A stretch of 40,436 nucleotides of DNA, taken from assembly GCA_027307325.1 (NCBI GenBank), contig DAHUXE010000158.1, forward strand, positions 1 to 40,436. Reading direction: 5' to 3'. Origin of the DNA: Gammaproteobacteria bacterium (GTDB taxonomy: Bacteria; Pseudomonadota; Gammaproteobacteria; Steroidobacterales; Steroidobacteraceae). The notes below the pieces were generated by a model. The model saw only the letters and a program-made list of their open reading frames with translations, was not told the DNA's origin and made no database searches. The translations under genes were made by a program, and so were the position numbers. Positions 8,965 to 17,761 of this stretch are shown here, piece after piece (the first letter of the stretch is position 1; each line of letters begins with the position of its first letter).

Positions 8965-9549
8965 CTAGAGGAGGCGGCTGATTGACTCGCATTGGAAATT
9001 CAGCTGCTCGTCGAGTTGACGCTGGGCATCGAAGATGGCGCTCACCGACTTCACCCGCGAGTTCCCATAGGCGATGACTCCTATGCCTTGGCCGCTGGGA
9101 CCGTAAATGGTGACCTTAAGCGTGAAGGGCCATCCGTTATTCATCAGGGCCTTGAGATCGTTTGAGGCGGCATCCGGACGCCGCACGATCGATACAGAAC
9201 ACGGCTTCGGGGGCGCGGGGAGGCGTTTGGAGGGCGTGGGTGCGCTCGCGACCACATCGGCAGCCTGTTGCGGCCCCGTGATGCTGAGGGCGGGAAACGC
9301 GCCGCTGCTCGGCAGGCTCCAGTTCGCGCCATTCGAGTTCACACCCTGCATCGAAAAGCTATACCGAGTCGGAGCCGGGGCGGCGGGAGTGGTCGCCAGA
9401 AGCGGAGTCGGTGGTGTGACCGGTTGTACGGTCACGGGTGCCGCCGGTTGTACGGTCGCAGGTGCCGTCACCGTCTGCGAGCGCGCGCTGAGGATCAGGC
9501 AGGAGATGGCCGCGATTGCCGTGCAAGCGCGGAGAACTTTTTTCTTCAT
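8965..9549 (-). CDS. Hypothetical exported protein (194 aa)
   Basis: MKKKVLRACTAIAAISCLILSARSQ signal peptide, TVQP-rich region, C-terminal globular part; ATG at 9549, 49 bp after the caspase gene. Confidence 0.7.
   Translation of the reverse strand: MKKKVLRACTAIAAISCLILSARSQTVTAPATVQPAAPVTVQPVTPPTPLLATTPAAPAPTRYSFSMQGVNSNGANWSLPSSGAFPALSITGPQQAADVVASAPTPSKRLPAPPKPCSVSIVRRPDAASNDLKALMNNGWPFTLKVTIYGPSGQGIGVIAYGNSRVKSVSAIFDAQRQLDEQLNFQCESISRLL
9420..9467. repeat. Two tandem 24-bp units (ccggttgtacggtcRcRggtgccg) inside the exported protein gene
   Basis: Units 9420-9443 and 9444-9467 differ at 2 positions; encode the TVQP-type repeats. Confidence 0.8.
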
Positions 9550-9598
9550 CGGTCCTCCCCTCGGGACGTTGTATATGTCAATACGGCCGTGCCGGGAA

Positions 9599-12500
9599 TC
9601 AGTATACGTCGAAGTCGAAATCCAGATTCTCGCGGCGCACGGTCGGATTCTGCGCACCGCGCGTCAGCTGCCGTACCTGGTCGATCACGTAGGACTGGAG
9701 CTCCGACACCGTGACGGAGGCATCGCCGTCCCGGTCGGCCCGCCCCGCGGTGAGCCCCTGGAGGAGCGCGTAGGTAAAGACGCCGTTGCCCCACTGGGCC
9801 CCCTCCAGGCTGAACTCGCTGCCGCTCGAGCTCGAGATCACTACTGCACCGGTGCCGCGGCGCAAGTCGGCGAACAGGTCCTGTTGCACCGTGAGGGCGG
9901 CGAGCGGCTCGGAGGCGGCGGTGGGCGCTGCAGAGGCGGCAGCGAGCGATACGATGTTGCGAGCCGCCTTGTATTCGCGCACGGTCACGCGCGTACCGCC
10001 CTCGGCCGGCGCGAGCGTGTGCACCTCTTCCTTGTCGATCTCGCCCGAGAAACAAGTGTCGACCAGCAGCACCTTGCGCAGCGGCTCGATTCCGTCGAGC
10101 AGATCCTCGAAGTCCTCGAACGGCAGGCCCGCCGCGCCCGGGTGGTCGGCGTCGATGTCCCAGGTGCCGTAGAAATAGTTCTGTCCGTCGTCGACGATCC
10201 CGTGGCCGGCGGCGAACACCACCGCCAGGTCCTGGCGGTGCGCCTGTTGCAGCCACTGTTTCGCCGCACGGATGCCCGCGCTGGTCGCCTCCTGATCGGT
10301 GATCACCCGCACGTGCACCGTACGCTGTATTCCCGCGCGCCCCTCGAGCGCGCGGAAAGCCTGTGCCAGGTCCGCAGCATCCTTGGCGGCAAAGCGCAGC
10401 GCGTAGCGCGGATTGCGGTAGGTGCTCACGCCGATCGCGACGACCCATACGTCCCAGGGCTCGCGGCTTGCGGTGGAGGTCGTGTAGAGGGTGCGACGCA
10501 ACGACTCCGCACCCTGGACATTGAGGGCCGACACCTGGATCTTGTTGTGGCCCGCGACCAGTGGCACTTCGAGCTCGCGTTCCGCCGCCTGCGCGGCGGG
10601 CGCGAGACTGAGTCCCGCCGTGCCGTACACCGGCACGTCGTTGACGTAGAGATTGATGCGATCGAGCGCCACGGCGGCGTCGGTCGCGCGCACGCGGATC
10701 TTCACGCTGGTGGCGGGCGTGCTGACCGGCAGGGCATCGCCGACGACCTCGACGGCGGGCAGATGCAGCTCCGTGCCGAGCGCGCCGGTAGCGAAGCCGG
10801 ATTTCCTCACGCGCTTCTCGTACGCGCGCTCGTACGCGGCAATCAGCGCGGGCGGCGCGAGTCCGAGCCGCTGCATCACCACGTCCGGCCGGTTGAAGCG
10901 CAGATCGAACTGCTCGAACGGGAAGAGCTGCTCGCCGACGCGGAAGGCAACGCCGTGCAGCTGATGGCGCGAGACGCGGTAGTAGCGGTCGGGCGTGACG
11001 CTGACGAAGTCCTCGCGTCCCACCGCGTAGAGCGCCGCCGCCTCGCGGCCGTCGGTGAGCGACCAGACTCGCACGGCGCCGTCGCGACCGCTGCTCACCA
11101 GCCGCCGGCCGTCGGCCGAGAACGCCAGGGCGGTCACGCCGCTCGTGTGGCCCGCGAGGTCGGCGAGCTGACTACCGGTCGCGAGGTCGACGAGTCGGAT
11201 CGCATTGCCGTAGGCGCGCGCTGCGACGCGCCCGTCGGGACTCAGGGCGGCGGCCGGAGAGGCCGCCATCTCCATCTGCCCGAGCATCGCCATCGGATCC
11301 TGAGCTGAGGCCGGGGCACGGGTGCGGGGAGCGCCCGCAAGGCGGATCTCCTTGCCGCTCTGCAGGTCCCACAGTCGCTGGCCGTAGCTGCCCGAGGCGA
11401 GCAGCACGCGGCCGTCGCGGCTGAAGGCGAGGCCCGTGGCGCCGTTGCGCTGCGGGTTGAAGGCCTGAAACACACCGCTGAGATCGAACCCCGACGCCCC
11501 GCCCATCATGGCCGCGAAGGCGGCGGGATTGGCCGATGCTCCGCCGCCCCCGGGCATCGCAGGCGCCGGTGGCGCGAGGCGTCCCAGCAGACGTCTGGAG
11601 GTGAGATCCCAGACACTGAGCTCCGTGGCACGCCCGACGGCCGCGAGCCCGCCGTCGGCGCGCACCGCGAGCGCCTGCACGCGATCGGGCGAACTCATCG
11701 CGGCGAGCTCGCTGGTGGCGGACGGCCCCGCCGCGAGGCCCGGCGGGAATCCGCTGCGTGCACCGGCCGAGCCGAAACCCGGCACGGCCGGGGGCGGAGG
11801 CGCGGGCGGGAGTGTGAGGCGCTGGACCGCCTGACCGGAGGCCACATCCCACACCGCGAGCTCGTCCTCGACGACGGTTACGAGCCGCCGTCCTTCGCCG
11901 TCGAAGCGCACGAGCGCATTCAGAAATGCGTTGGTCGCGACGTGCTTTGGATCCGTCGGCCGCAGCAGTCGGCTCGCGTAGGGCGGTGCGAGCTCGGTGA
12001 GTGCCACCGAGCCGTCGGCACAGCCGAGCGCCACGAGCGGTTGCGTGGGACTTGCCGCGACCGAGCGCGCGCTCGCCGAGTCGTGGCAGGGGAGCGAGGC
12101 GAGGAGCTGTCCGGTCGCCAGGTCCCACACTCTCGCGCCGCCCGGACCGCTCGCCGTCACGGCGGCCGCGCCGCCGGCAATCAGCGCGAGGTCGATCACT
12201 TCGGACGCGCCCGCAGCGATCGGCGTCTCGCGCCCGCTCGCGATGTCGTAGGTCACCGGCGCTCCGCCTTCGGGCTTGCCGAGGACCAGCTGCTGTCCGT
12301 CCGCGGAAAAACCCAGGGCGGACGCGGCGGGGCTGGCGAGGAGCGCGTAGTCCGGAAGGCGCCACAGCCGCGCCACGCCATCGAGCGAGGCAAAGGCAAG
12401 CGCCGCTCCGCTCGGGCTGAAGGCGAGCGTCGACTTCGCCGACGGATGCGCCGCAGCGCCCGTGGCGAGGGTCGTGACGAGCGCGCCATTCGTCACCTCG

Positions 12501-13366
12501 TAGACCTGCAGATTTCCGTCGCCTACTTCGACTGCCAGCAGGCGGCCGTCGGGGCTGAGCGCCATGGACAGGGCGACGTCGCTGCGTTGTTGCACCTCGA
12601 GCCGGGTCCGCAGGCGCCGTCCGGCGAGGTCCCACAGCTGCACGGCATAGCGACCCGGTTGGCTATCGCGCGCCTTAGGCCGCGCCGCGTTGGCCGGCCG
12701 CACGGCGAGCAGCGTCCCGTCGTCGCTCAGCGCCAGCTGCTCGAGTGGCTCGCCGCCTCCCACGGACCACAGCACGCCGCCGCTCCCGGGGTCGATGAGC
12801 GCGATGCCGCCCGATGCCAGTTGTACGCTCGCGGCCCGACCGCTCGAAGTGACAAGCAGCGGTCTCATGCTGCCTCCCTCGAGGCGGGCACGCACGGCAC
12901 CCGAGGCCGTATCGAGCAGCTCGGTGGATTCTCCGTAGCCGATCAGGGCTCGTGCACCCCCGGAACTGAAGCCGAGCGCGAGCGCGGGAGCGGGGCTGGG
13001 GCTTGCGATGCTGCGCACCTCCTGGCCCGCAGCCGTGTCCCAGAGGCGGGTCGTGTCGTCGAAGCCGGCCGTGAGCACATAGCGTGCGTCGCCGCTGACC
13101 GCGACCGTCAGGATCGGCGCCGTGTGACCGGTCCCGACGACGACCCCGATGCCGCCCGGCACCGGACGCGGCTGCGGAGCGGGACTGCGCCCCATCATGC
13201 GCGAGATCGCCTCTTCGACCTGCTGCCGGTCGACTTGCGGCGGCGGTTGCTGCGCCGCGGCGCTGCCCATGAGGCTGAGGAAGAGCGCGCACAGCACGCC
13301 CACACGCCCCGTGCCGATCCCGACAGGCTGCGGCGAGAGCGGGATGCGCCGGGTACGGCCAGGCAT
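9599..13366 (-). CDS. Exported multi-blade WD40 repeat protein with C-terminal caspase-like (peptidase C14) domain
   Basis: Signal peptide (MPGRTRRIPLSPQPVGIGTGRVGVLCALFLSLMGSAAAQ); WD40 blades (TGHTAPILTVAVSGDARYVLTAGFDDTTRLWDTAAG ... AGHTSGVTALAFSADGRRLVSSGRDGAVRVWSLTDG); caspase-like dyad motifs VVFAAGHGI (His) and VLLVDTCFSGEID (Cys). ATG at 13366 preferred over the 1291-aa ORF. Confidence 0.9.
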   Translation of the reverse strand: MPGRTRRIPLSPQPVGIGTGRVGVLCALFLSLMGSAAAQQPPPQVDRQQVEEAISRMMGRSPAPQPRPVPGGIGVVVGTGHTAPILTVAVSGDARYVLTAGFDDTTRLWDTAAGQEVRSIASPSPAPALALGFSSGGARALIGYGESTELLDTASGAVRARLEGGSMRPLLVTSSGRAASVQLASGGIALIDPGSGGVLWSVGGGEPLEQLALSDDGTLLAVRPANAARPKARDSQPGRYAVQLWDLAGRRLRTRLEVQQRSDVALSMALSPDGRLLAVEVGDGNLQVYEVTNGALVTTLATGAAAHPSAKSTLAFSPSGAALAFASLDGVARLWRLPDYALLASPAASALGFSADGQQLVLGKPEGGAPVTYDIASGRETPIAAGASEVIDLALIAGGAAAVTASGPGGARVWDLATGQLLASLPCHDSASARSVAASPTQPLVALGCADGSVALTELAPPYASRLLRPTDPKHVATNAFLNALVRFDGEGRRLVTVVEDELAVWDVASGQAVQRLTLPPAPPPPAVPGFGSAGARSGFPPGLAAGPSATSELAAMSSPDRVQALAVRADGGLAAVGRATELSVWDLTSRRLLGRLAPPAPAMPGGGGASANPAAFAAMMGGASGFDLSGVFQAFNPQRNGATGLAFSRDGRVLLASGSYGQRLWDLQSGKEIRLAGAPRTRAPASAQDPMAMLGQMEMAASPAAALSPDGRVAARAYGNAIRLVDLATGSQLADLAGHTSGVTALAFSADGRRLVSSGRDGAVRVWSLTDGREAAALYAVGREDFVSVTPDRYYRVSRHQLHGVAFRVGEQLFPFEQFDLRFNRPDVVMQRLGLAPPALIAAYERAYEKRVRKSGFATGALGTELHLPAVEVVGDALPVSTPATSVKIRVRATDAAVALDRINLYVNDVPVYGTAGLSLAPAAQAAERELEVPLVAGHNKIQVSALNVQGAESLRRTLYTTSTASREPWDVWVVAIGVSTYRNPRYALRFAAKDAADLAQAFRALEGRAGIQRTVHVRVITDQEATSAGIRAAKQWLQQAHRQDLAVVFAAGHGIVDDGQNYFYGTWDIDADHPGAAGLPFEDFEDLLDGIEPLRKVLLVDTCFSGEIDKEEVHTLAPAEGGTRVTVREYKAARNIVSLAAASAAPTAASEPLAALTVQQDLFADLRRGTGAVVISSSSGSEFSLEGAQWGNGVFTYALLQGLTAGRADRDGDASVTVSELQSYVIDQVRQLTRGAQNPTVRRENLDFDFDVY

Positions 13367-13500
13367 GAGGGTCCGCCGTTGTTGTTTATCCGGTCGGTAT
13401 TCGCCTGCACCGACCGCTTGGCGCCGGGCGCAGGAGGCGAGCGGATTGTAGGCCCGGCGGAAACGGGCCCGCAACGCCGCCCGCAGCGGCGGCTGCGGGG

Positions 13501-14670
13501 CTAGCCGAAGTTGATCTTCGCCTCGAGGTTGGCGCGCGAGTCGGCGTTGGTGAGCGCCTCCTCGAGCGGCACGCGGCCGGCGCGGTAGAGGTTGAAGAGC
13601 GCCAGATCGAAGCTCTGGATGCCGCGCTCGCCGCTCGCGCTGATCGCCTCCTTGATCGCCACCACGTCGCCCTTCTTGACCAGCGTCTGGATGTGCGGGG
13701 TGTTGATCATCACCTCGAGCGCGGCGAGGCGCTTGCTATCCATGCCGATGATGAGGCGCTGCGCCATGATGGCGCGCAGGTACTGCGACAGGTCGAGGAA
13801 GATCTGGTTGTGCTGCTCGCGCGGGAACATGTTGATGATGCGGTCGAGCGACTCGGCGCAGTTGTTGGCGTGCATGGTGGCGAGCACCAGGTGGCCGGTG
13901 CCGGCGAGATTGATGGCCGCCTCCATGCTCTCGCGGTCGCGGATCTCGCCGATCAGGATCACGTCGGGAGCCGCGCGCACCACGCCGCGCAGCGCGCGCG
14001 CGTACGACTTGGTGTCGAGCCCCACCTCGCGCTGATTGACGATGGAGCGCTTGTTGGTGTGCAGGAACTCGATCGGGTCCTCGATGGTGACGATGTGGTC
14101 GGAGGAGCTCTCGTTGCGGTGGTTGATCATCGCCGCGAGCGTGGTCGACTTGCCGGAGCCGGTGGCGCCCACCATGAGGACGAGCCCGCGTTTCAGCAGC
14201 ACCAGGTCGGCGCACACCTCGGGGAGTCCCAGCGCATCGAGCCGCGGCATGTCGGCGGTGATGTAGCGCATGACCATCGCCGGGTAGCCGCGCTGCAGGA
14301 AGACGTTGACGCGGAAGCGCCCGAGGCCGGGCTCGGACACCGCGAAGTCGAGCTCGAACTCCTGCGTGAAGTGCTCGCGCTGCTCGGCCGACATGAGGGC
14401 GAAGGCCGTCTGCCTCACGGTCTCGGGAGTCAGCACCTGGCGGTTGACGGGCAGGATCTGCCCCTCGATCTTGATCTTGATGGGTGCGTTGGGGGTGAAG
14501 AACAGATCGGAGGCCTTCTTCTCCACCATCAGCTTGAAGAGCGGCTTGGTGTTGAGCGTCGCGTGCCCGGGGCTCGCCGTGACCGCCGCCAGGGCGTCGG
14601 CGCCCGTGAGGGCCGCCTGCGTCCCCGTGGTGGTCTCGAGCGGCTGGGCCTTCGCTTCCTTGGCCGCCAT
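13501..14670 (-). CDS. PilT/PilU-family twitching motility ATPase (first of three)
   Basis: Walker A GATGSGKST, IGEIRDRESMEAAINLAGTGHLVLATMHAN, Asp/His box motifs; ATGA overlap with the next pil gene. Confidence 0.93.
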   Translation of the reverse strand: MAAKEAKAQPLETTTGTQAALTGADALAAVTASPGHATLNTKPLFKLMVEKKASDLFFTPNAPIKIKIEGQILPVNRQVLTPETVRQTAFALMSAEQREHFTQEFELDFAVSEPGLGRFRVNVFLQRGYPAMVMRYITADMPRLDALGLPEVCADLVLLKRGLVLMVGATGSGKSTTLAAMINHRNESSSDHIVTIEDPIEFLHTNKRSIVNQREVGLDTKSYARALRGVVRAAPDVILIGEIRDRESMEAAINLAGTGHLVLATMHANNCAESLDRIINMFPREQHNQIFLDLSQYLRAIMAQRLIIGMDSKRLAALEVMINTPHIQTLVKKGDVVAIKEAISASGERGIQSFDLALFNLYRAGRVPLEEALTNADSRANLEAKINFG

Positions 14671-15824
14671 CAGATGCTACGCCCTTGATCTTCCTCGACG
14701 ACCTGCAGCGCCGCGCCGTCCTCGACGGTCTTCACTTCGCGCTTGCCCTCGAGCTTGATGCGCAGCCGCAGCTCGTTCTTCGAATCGGCGTTGCGCAGCG
14801 CGTCCTCGTAGGAGATGAAGCCGGTCTCGTACAGCTCGAACAGCGCCTGATCGAAGGTCTTCATGCCGAGCCTGGTGGAGCGCGACATCACATCCTTGAT
14901 CTTGGCGACTTCGCCCTTGAAGATCAGGTCCTGGATCAGCGGCGAGTTCAGCATGATCTCCATCGCCGCGATGCGCCCGACCCCGGCTTCGCGCGGCACC
15001 AGCCGCTGCGACACCATGGCGCGGATATTGAGCGACAGGTCCATGAGCAGCTGATCGCGCCGCTCGTCCGGGAAGAAGTTGACGATGCGGTCGAGCGCCT
15101 GGTTGGCGCTGTTGGCGTGCAGCGTGGCGAGCACCAGGTGGCCGGTCTCGGAGAACTGGATGCCGTACTCCATGGTCTCGCGGTCGCGGATCTCGCCGAT
15201 CAGGATCACGTCCGGGGCCTGGCGCAGGGTGTTCTTGAGCGCGTTGTGCCACGACTCGGTGTCGACACCCACCTCGCGGTGCGTGATGACGCAGCCCTTG
15301 TGGGTGTGGACGTACTCGACCGGGTCCTCGATGGTGACGATGTGGCCGCGGGTCTTCTCGTTGCGATAGCCGACCATGGTCGCGAGCGTGGTGGACTTGC
15401 CCGAGCCGGTGCCGCCCACGACGATGACCAGCCCGCGCTTGGAGAGCACGACCTCCTTCAGGATCGGCGGCAGGTCGAGCTCCTCGAAGCTCGGGATCTT
15501 GGCGTTGATCAGGCGGATGACGCAGCCGACGGCCGCCTGCTGCACGAAGGCGCTGACGCGGAAGCGGCCGATGCCGGGCGGCGCGATCGCGAAGTTGCAC
15601 TCCTTGGTGGCGTCGAATTCCTTGGTCTGGCGGTCGTTCATGATGGCGCGCACCAGGATGGCCGACTGCTCGGCGGTGAGCGCGCGCTCGGACTGCGGGC
15701 GGATCTCGCCGTCGAGCTTGATCGCCGGCGGGAAACCCGCGGTGATGAAGAGGTCCGATGCCTTCTTCTCGGTGACCCGCCGCAGCAGGTCCTGCATCAG
15801 CTTGATGGCCTGATCACGATCCAT
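14670..15824 (-). CDS. pilU: PilU-like twitching motility ATPase (second of three)
   Basis: GGTGSGKSTTLATMVGYRNEKTRGHIVTIEDPVEYVH...GEIRDRETMEYGIQFSETGHLVLATLHANSANQALDRIVNFF. Confidence 0.88.
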   Translation of the reverse strand: MDRDQAIKLMQDLLRRVTEKKASDLFITAGFPPAIKLDGEIRPQSERALTAEQSAILVRAIMNDRQTKEFDATKECNFAIAPPGIGRFRVSAFVQQAAVGCVIRLINAKIPSFEELDLPPILKEVVLSKRGLVIVVGGTGSGKSTTLATMVGYRNEKTRGHIVTIEDPVEYVHTHKGCVITHREVGVDTESWHNALKNTLRQAPDVILIGEIRDRETMEYGIQFSETGHLVLATLHANSANQALDRIVNFFPDERRDQLLMDLSLNIRAMVSQRLVPREAGVGRIAAMEIMLNSPLIQDLIFKGEVAKIKDVMSRSTRLGMKTFDQALFELYETGFISYEDALRNADSKNELRLRIKLEGKREVKTVEDGAALQVVEEDQGRSI

Positions 15825-15893
15825 TGATGTCTACCTGCCGGTGCCTCGGGTCTTCAAGTCTGCGCAGCATGCTCGGGGTTCGCCGCGCAGCGC

Positions 15894-16934
15894 CTAGAGA
15901 GCGTCCTTGTTCTGCGCCTTGTAGCGCGCCTCTTCCTTGCTCACCTGTCCCTTGGCCACGAGATCGGTGAGGCACTGGTCGAGGGTCTGCATGCCCTGGG
16001 CGCCGCCGGTCTGGATGGACGAGTACATCTGCGCGATCTTGCCCTCGCGGATGAGGTTCCGGATCGCCGGCGTGCCGATCATGATCTCGTGGGCCGCGAT
16101 CCGGCCGCCGCCGTTCTTCTTCAGCAGCGTCTGCGAGATGACCGCGCGCAGCGACTCCGACAGCATCGAGCGCACCATCTCCTTCTCCTCGCCGGGAAAA
16201 ACGTCGACGATGCGGTCGATGGTCTTGGCGGCGGAGCTGGTATGCAGCGTCCCGAACACCAGGTGGCCGGTCTCGGCCGCGGTGAGCGCCAGGCGGATGG
16301 TCTCGAGGTCGCGCATTTCGCCGACCAGGATGACGTCCGGGTCCTCGCGCAGCGCCGAGCGCAACGCCTCGCTGAAGCCGAGCGTGTCGCGGTGCACCTC
16401 GCGCTGGTTGACCAGGCAGCGCTTGGACTCGTGCACGAACTCGATCGGGTCCTCGACGGTGATGATGTGGTCGGGCCGGTTGTCGTTGCAGTGATTGACC
16501 ATGCCGGCGAGCGTGGTCGATTTACCCGAGCCCGTCGGGCCGGTGACCAGCACCAGTCCGCGCGGCAGCATGCACAGGTCGCGGAAGATCTTCGGCGCGC
16601 TCAGGTCGTCCAGCGAGAGGATGACCGAGGGAATGTTGCGGAACACCGCGCCCGCGCCGCGGTTCTGGTTGAAGGCGTTGACGCGGAAGCGCGCCAGCTT
16701 TGGAATCTCGAAGGAGAAGTCGGTCTCGAAGAATTCCTCGTAGGCCTTGCGCTGCTTGTCGTTCATGATGTCGTACACCATGGAGTGCACTTCCTTGTGC
16801 GACAGCGGCGGCATGTTGATGCGCTTCATGTCGCCGTCGACGCGGATCATCGGCGGCACACCCGAGGACAGATGCAGGTCCGAGGCATTGTTCTTGACGG
16901 CGAACGCCAGGAGTTGCGCGATGTCGACGGCCAT
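15894..16934 (-). CDS. pilT: PilT twitching motility ATPase (third of three)
   Basis: MAVDIAQLLAFAVKNNASDLHLSSGVPPMIRVDGDMKRI...GPTGSGKSTTLAGMVNH...GEMRDLETIRLALTAAETGHLVFGTLHTSSAAKTIDRIVDVFP; ATG at 16934. Confidence 0.94.
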   Translation of the reverse strand: MAVDIAQLLAFAVKNNASDLHLSSGVPPMIRVDGDMKRINMPPLSHKEVHSMVYDIMNDKQRKAYEEFFETDFSFEIPKLARFRVNAFNQNRGAGAVFRNIPSVILSLDDLSAPKIFRDLCMLPRGLVLVTGPTGSGKSTTLAGMVNHCNDNRPDHIITVEDPIEFVHESKRCLVNQREVHRDTLGFSEALRSALREDPDVILVGEMRDLETIRLALTAAETGHLVFGTLHTSSAAKTIDRIVDVFPGEEKEMVRSMLSESLRAVISQTLLKKNGGGRIAAHEIMIGTPAIRNLIREGKIAQMYSSIQTGGAQGMQTLDQCLTDLVAKGQVSKEEARYKAQNKDAL

Positions 16935-17036
16935 TGAAGCTCCCTGGGGACCCACGCCTCCGGTGCGATGAAAACAGGCGAAATGCTCTTGAGCGCCGGA
17001 GCCGCGGCAGTATAGCGGAGGGGTTACACGTCCAAT

Positions 17037-17735
17037 ATGTTACGGGGTCCGCAGAATTTACCCGAACGCGTGCTCGCAGTGCGCGAGCGCATGGCGCAGG
17101 CGGCCGCCCGGGCCGGCCGGAATGCGCAGTCGGTCACACTCCTTGCCGTGACCAAGGCCCAGCCGGCCGAAGTGGTGCGCGCCGCCGCCGATTGCGGCCT
17201 CGAGCACTTCGGCGAGAGCTACCTGCAGGAAGCGCTCGAAAAGCTTGATGCGCTGCAGGATCGCGCCCTCACCTGGCACTTTGTCGGGCGGATCCAGGCC
17301 AACAAGACGCGCGCGATCGCCGAGCGCTTCGCCTGGGTGCACGCCGTCGATCGCCTGAAGGTCGCCGCGCGGCTCTCCGCGCAGCGCCCGCACCACGCGC
17401 CGCCGCTCAACGTGTGTCTCGAGGTCCGCCTCGCGGACGAGGCCGCCAAGGGCGGCATCGCCGCGGGCGAGCTGCCCGCGCTGGCGCGCGCCGTGGCCGT
17501 GCTGCCGCGCCTCAGGCTCCGGGGCCTGATGTGCGTTCCGCCGGAAGAGACGCAGCGTGAGCGCCAGCACGCCTGGTTTCGCGAGCTGCGGCGCCTCTTC
17601 GAGGCACTGAACGCCGGCGGCGCCGCGCTCGACACCCTGTCGATGGGCATGAGCGGGGACTTCGAGGCTGCGATCGAGGAAGGCGCCACCATGGTGCGCG
17701 TCGGCACGGCCTTGTTCGGCCCGCGGCCGCCTTGA
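17037..17735 (+). CDS. YggS family pyridoxal phosphate-dependent / PLP homeostasis protein
   Basis: VTLLAVTKAQPAEVVRAAADCGLEHFGESYLQEALEKLDAL...WHFVGRIQANKTRAIAERFAWVHAVDRLK...LSMGMSGDFEAAIEEGATMVRVGTALFG. Confidence 0.94.
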   Translation: MLRGPQNLPERVLAVRERMAQAAARAGRNAQSVTLLAVTKAQPAEVVRAAADCGLEHFGESYLQEALEKLDALQDRALTWHFVGRIQANKTRAIAERFAWVHAVDRLKVAARLSAQRPHHAPPLNVCLEVRLADEAAKGGIAAGELPALARAVAVLPRLRLRGLMCVPPEETQRERQHAWFRELRRLFEALNAGGAALDTLSMGMSGDFEAAIEEGATMVRVGTALFGPRPP

Positions 17736-17761
17736 GACTGCCTCAAGCTACAATCGCATCC

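Noticed and set aside
9420-9467. Tandem 24-bp repeat as a CRISPR-like or regulatory repeat
   Set aside because: Only two units, in frame, encoding TVQP-type linker residues of an exported protein.
9107-11308. 733-aa plus-strand ORF antisense to the WD40/caspase gene
   Set aside because: Arg/Gly/Ala/His-rich composition typical of a shadow ORF in GC-rich DNA; the minus-strand frame has clear domains.
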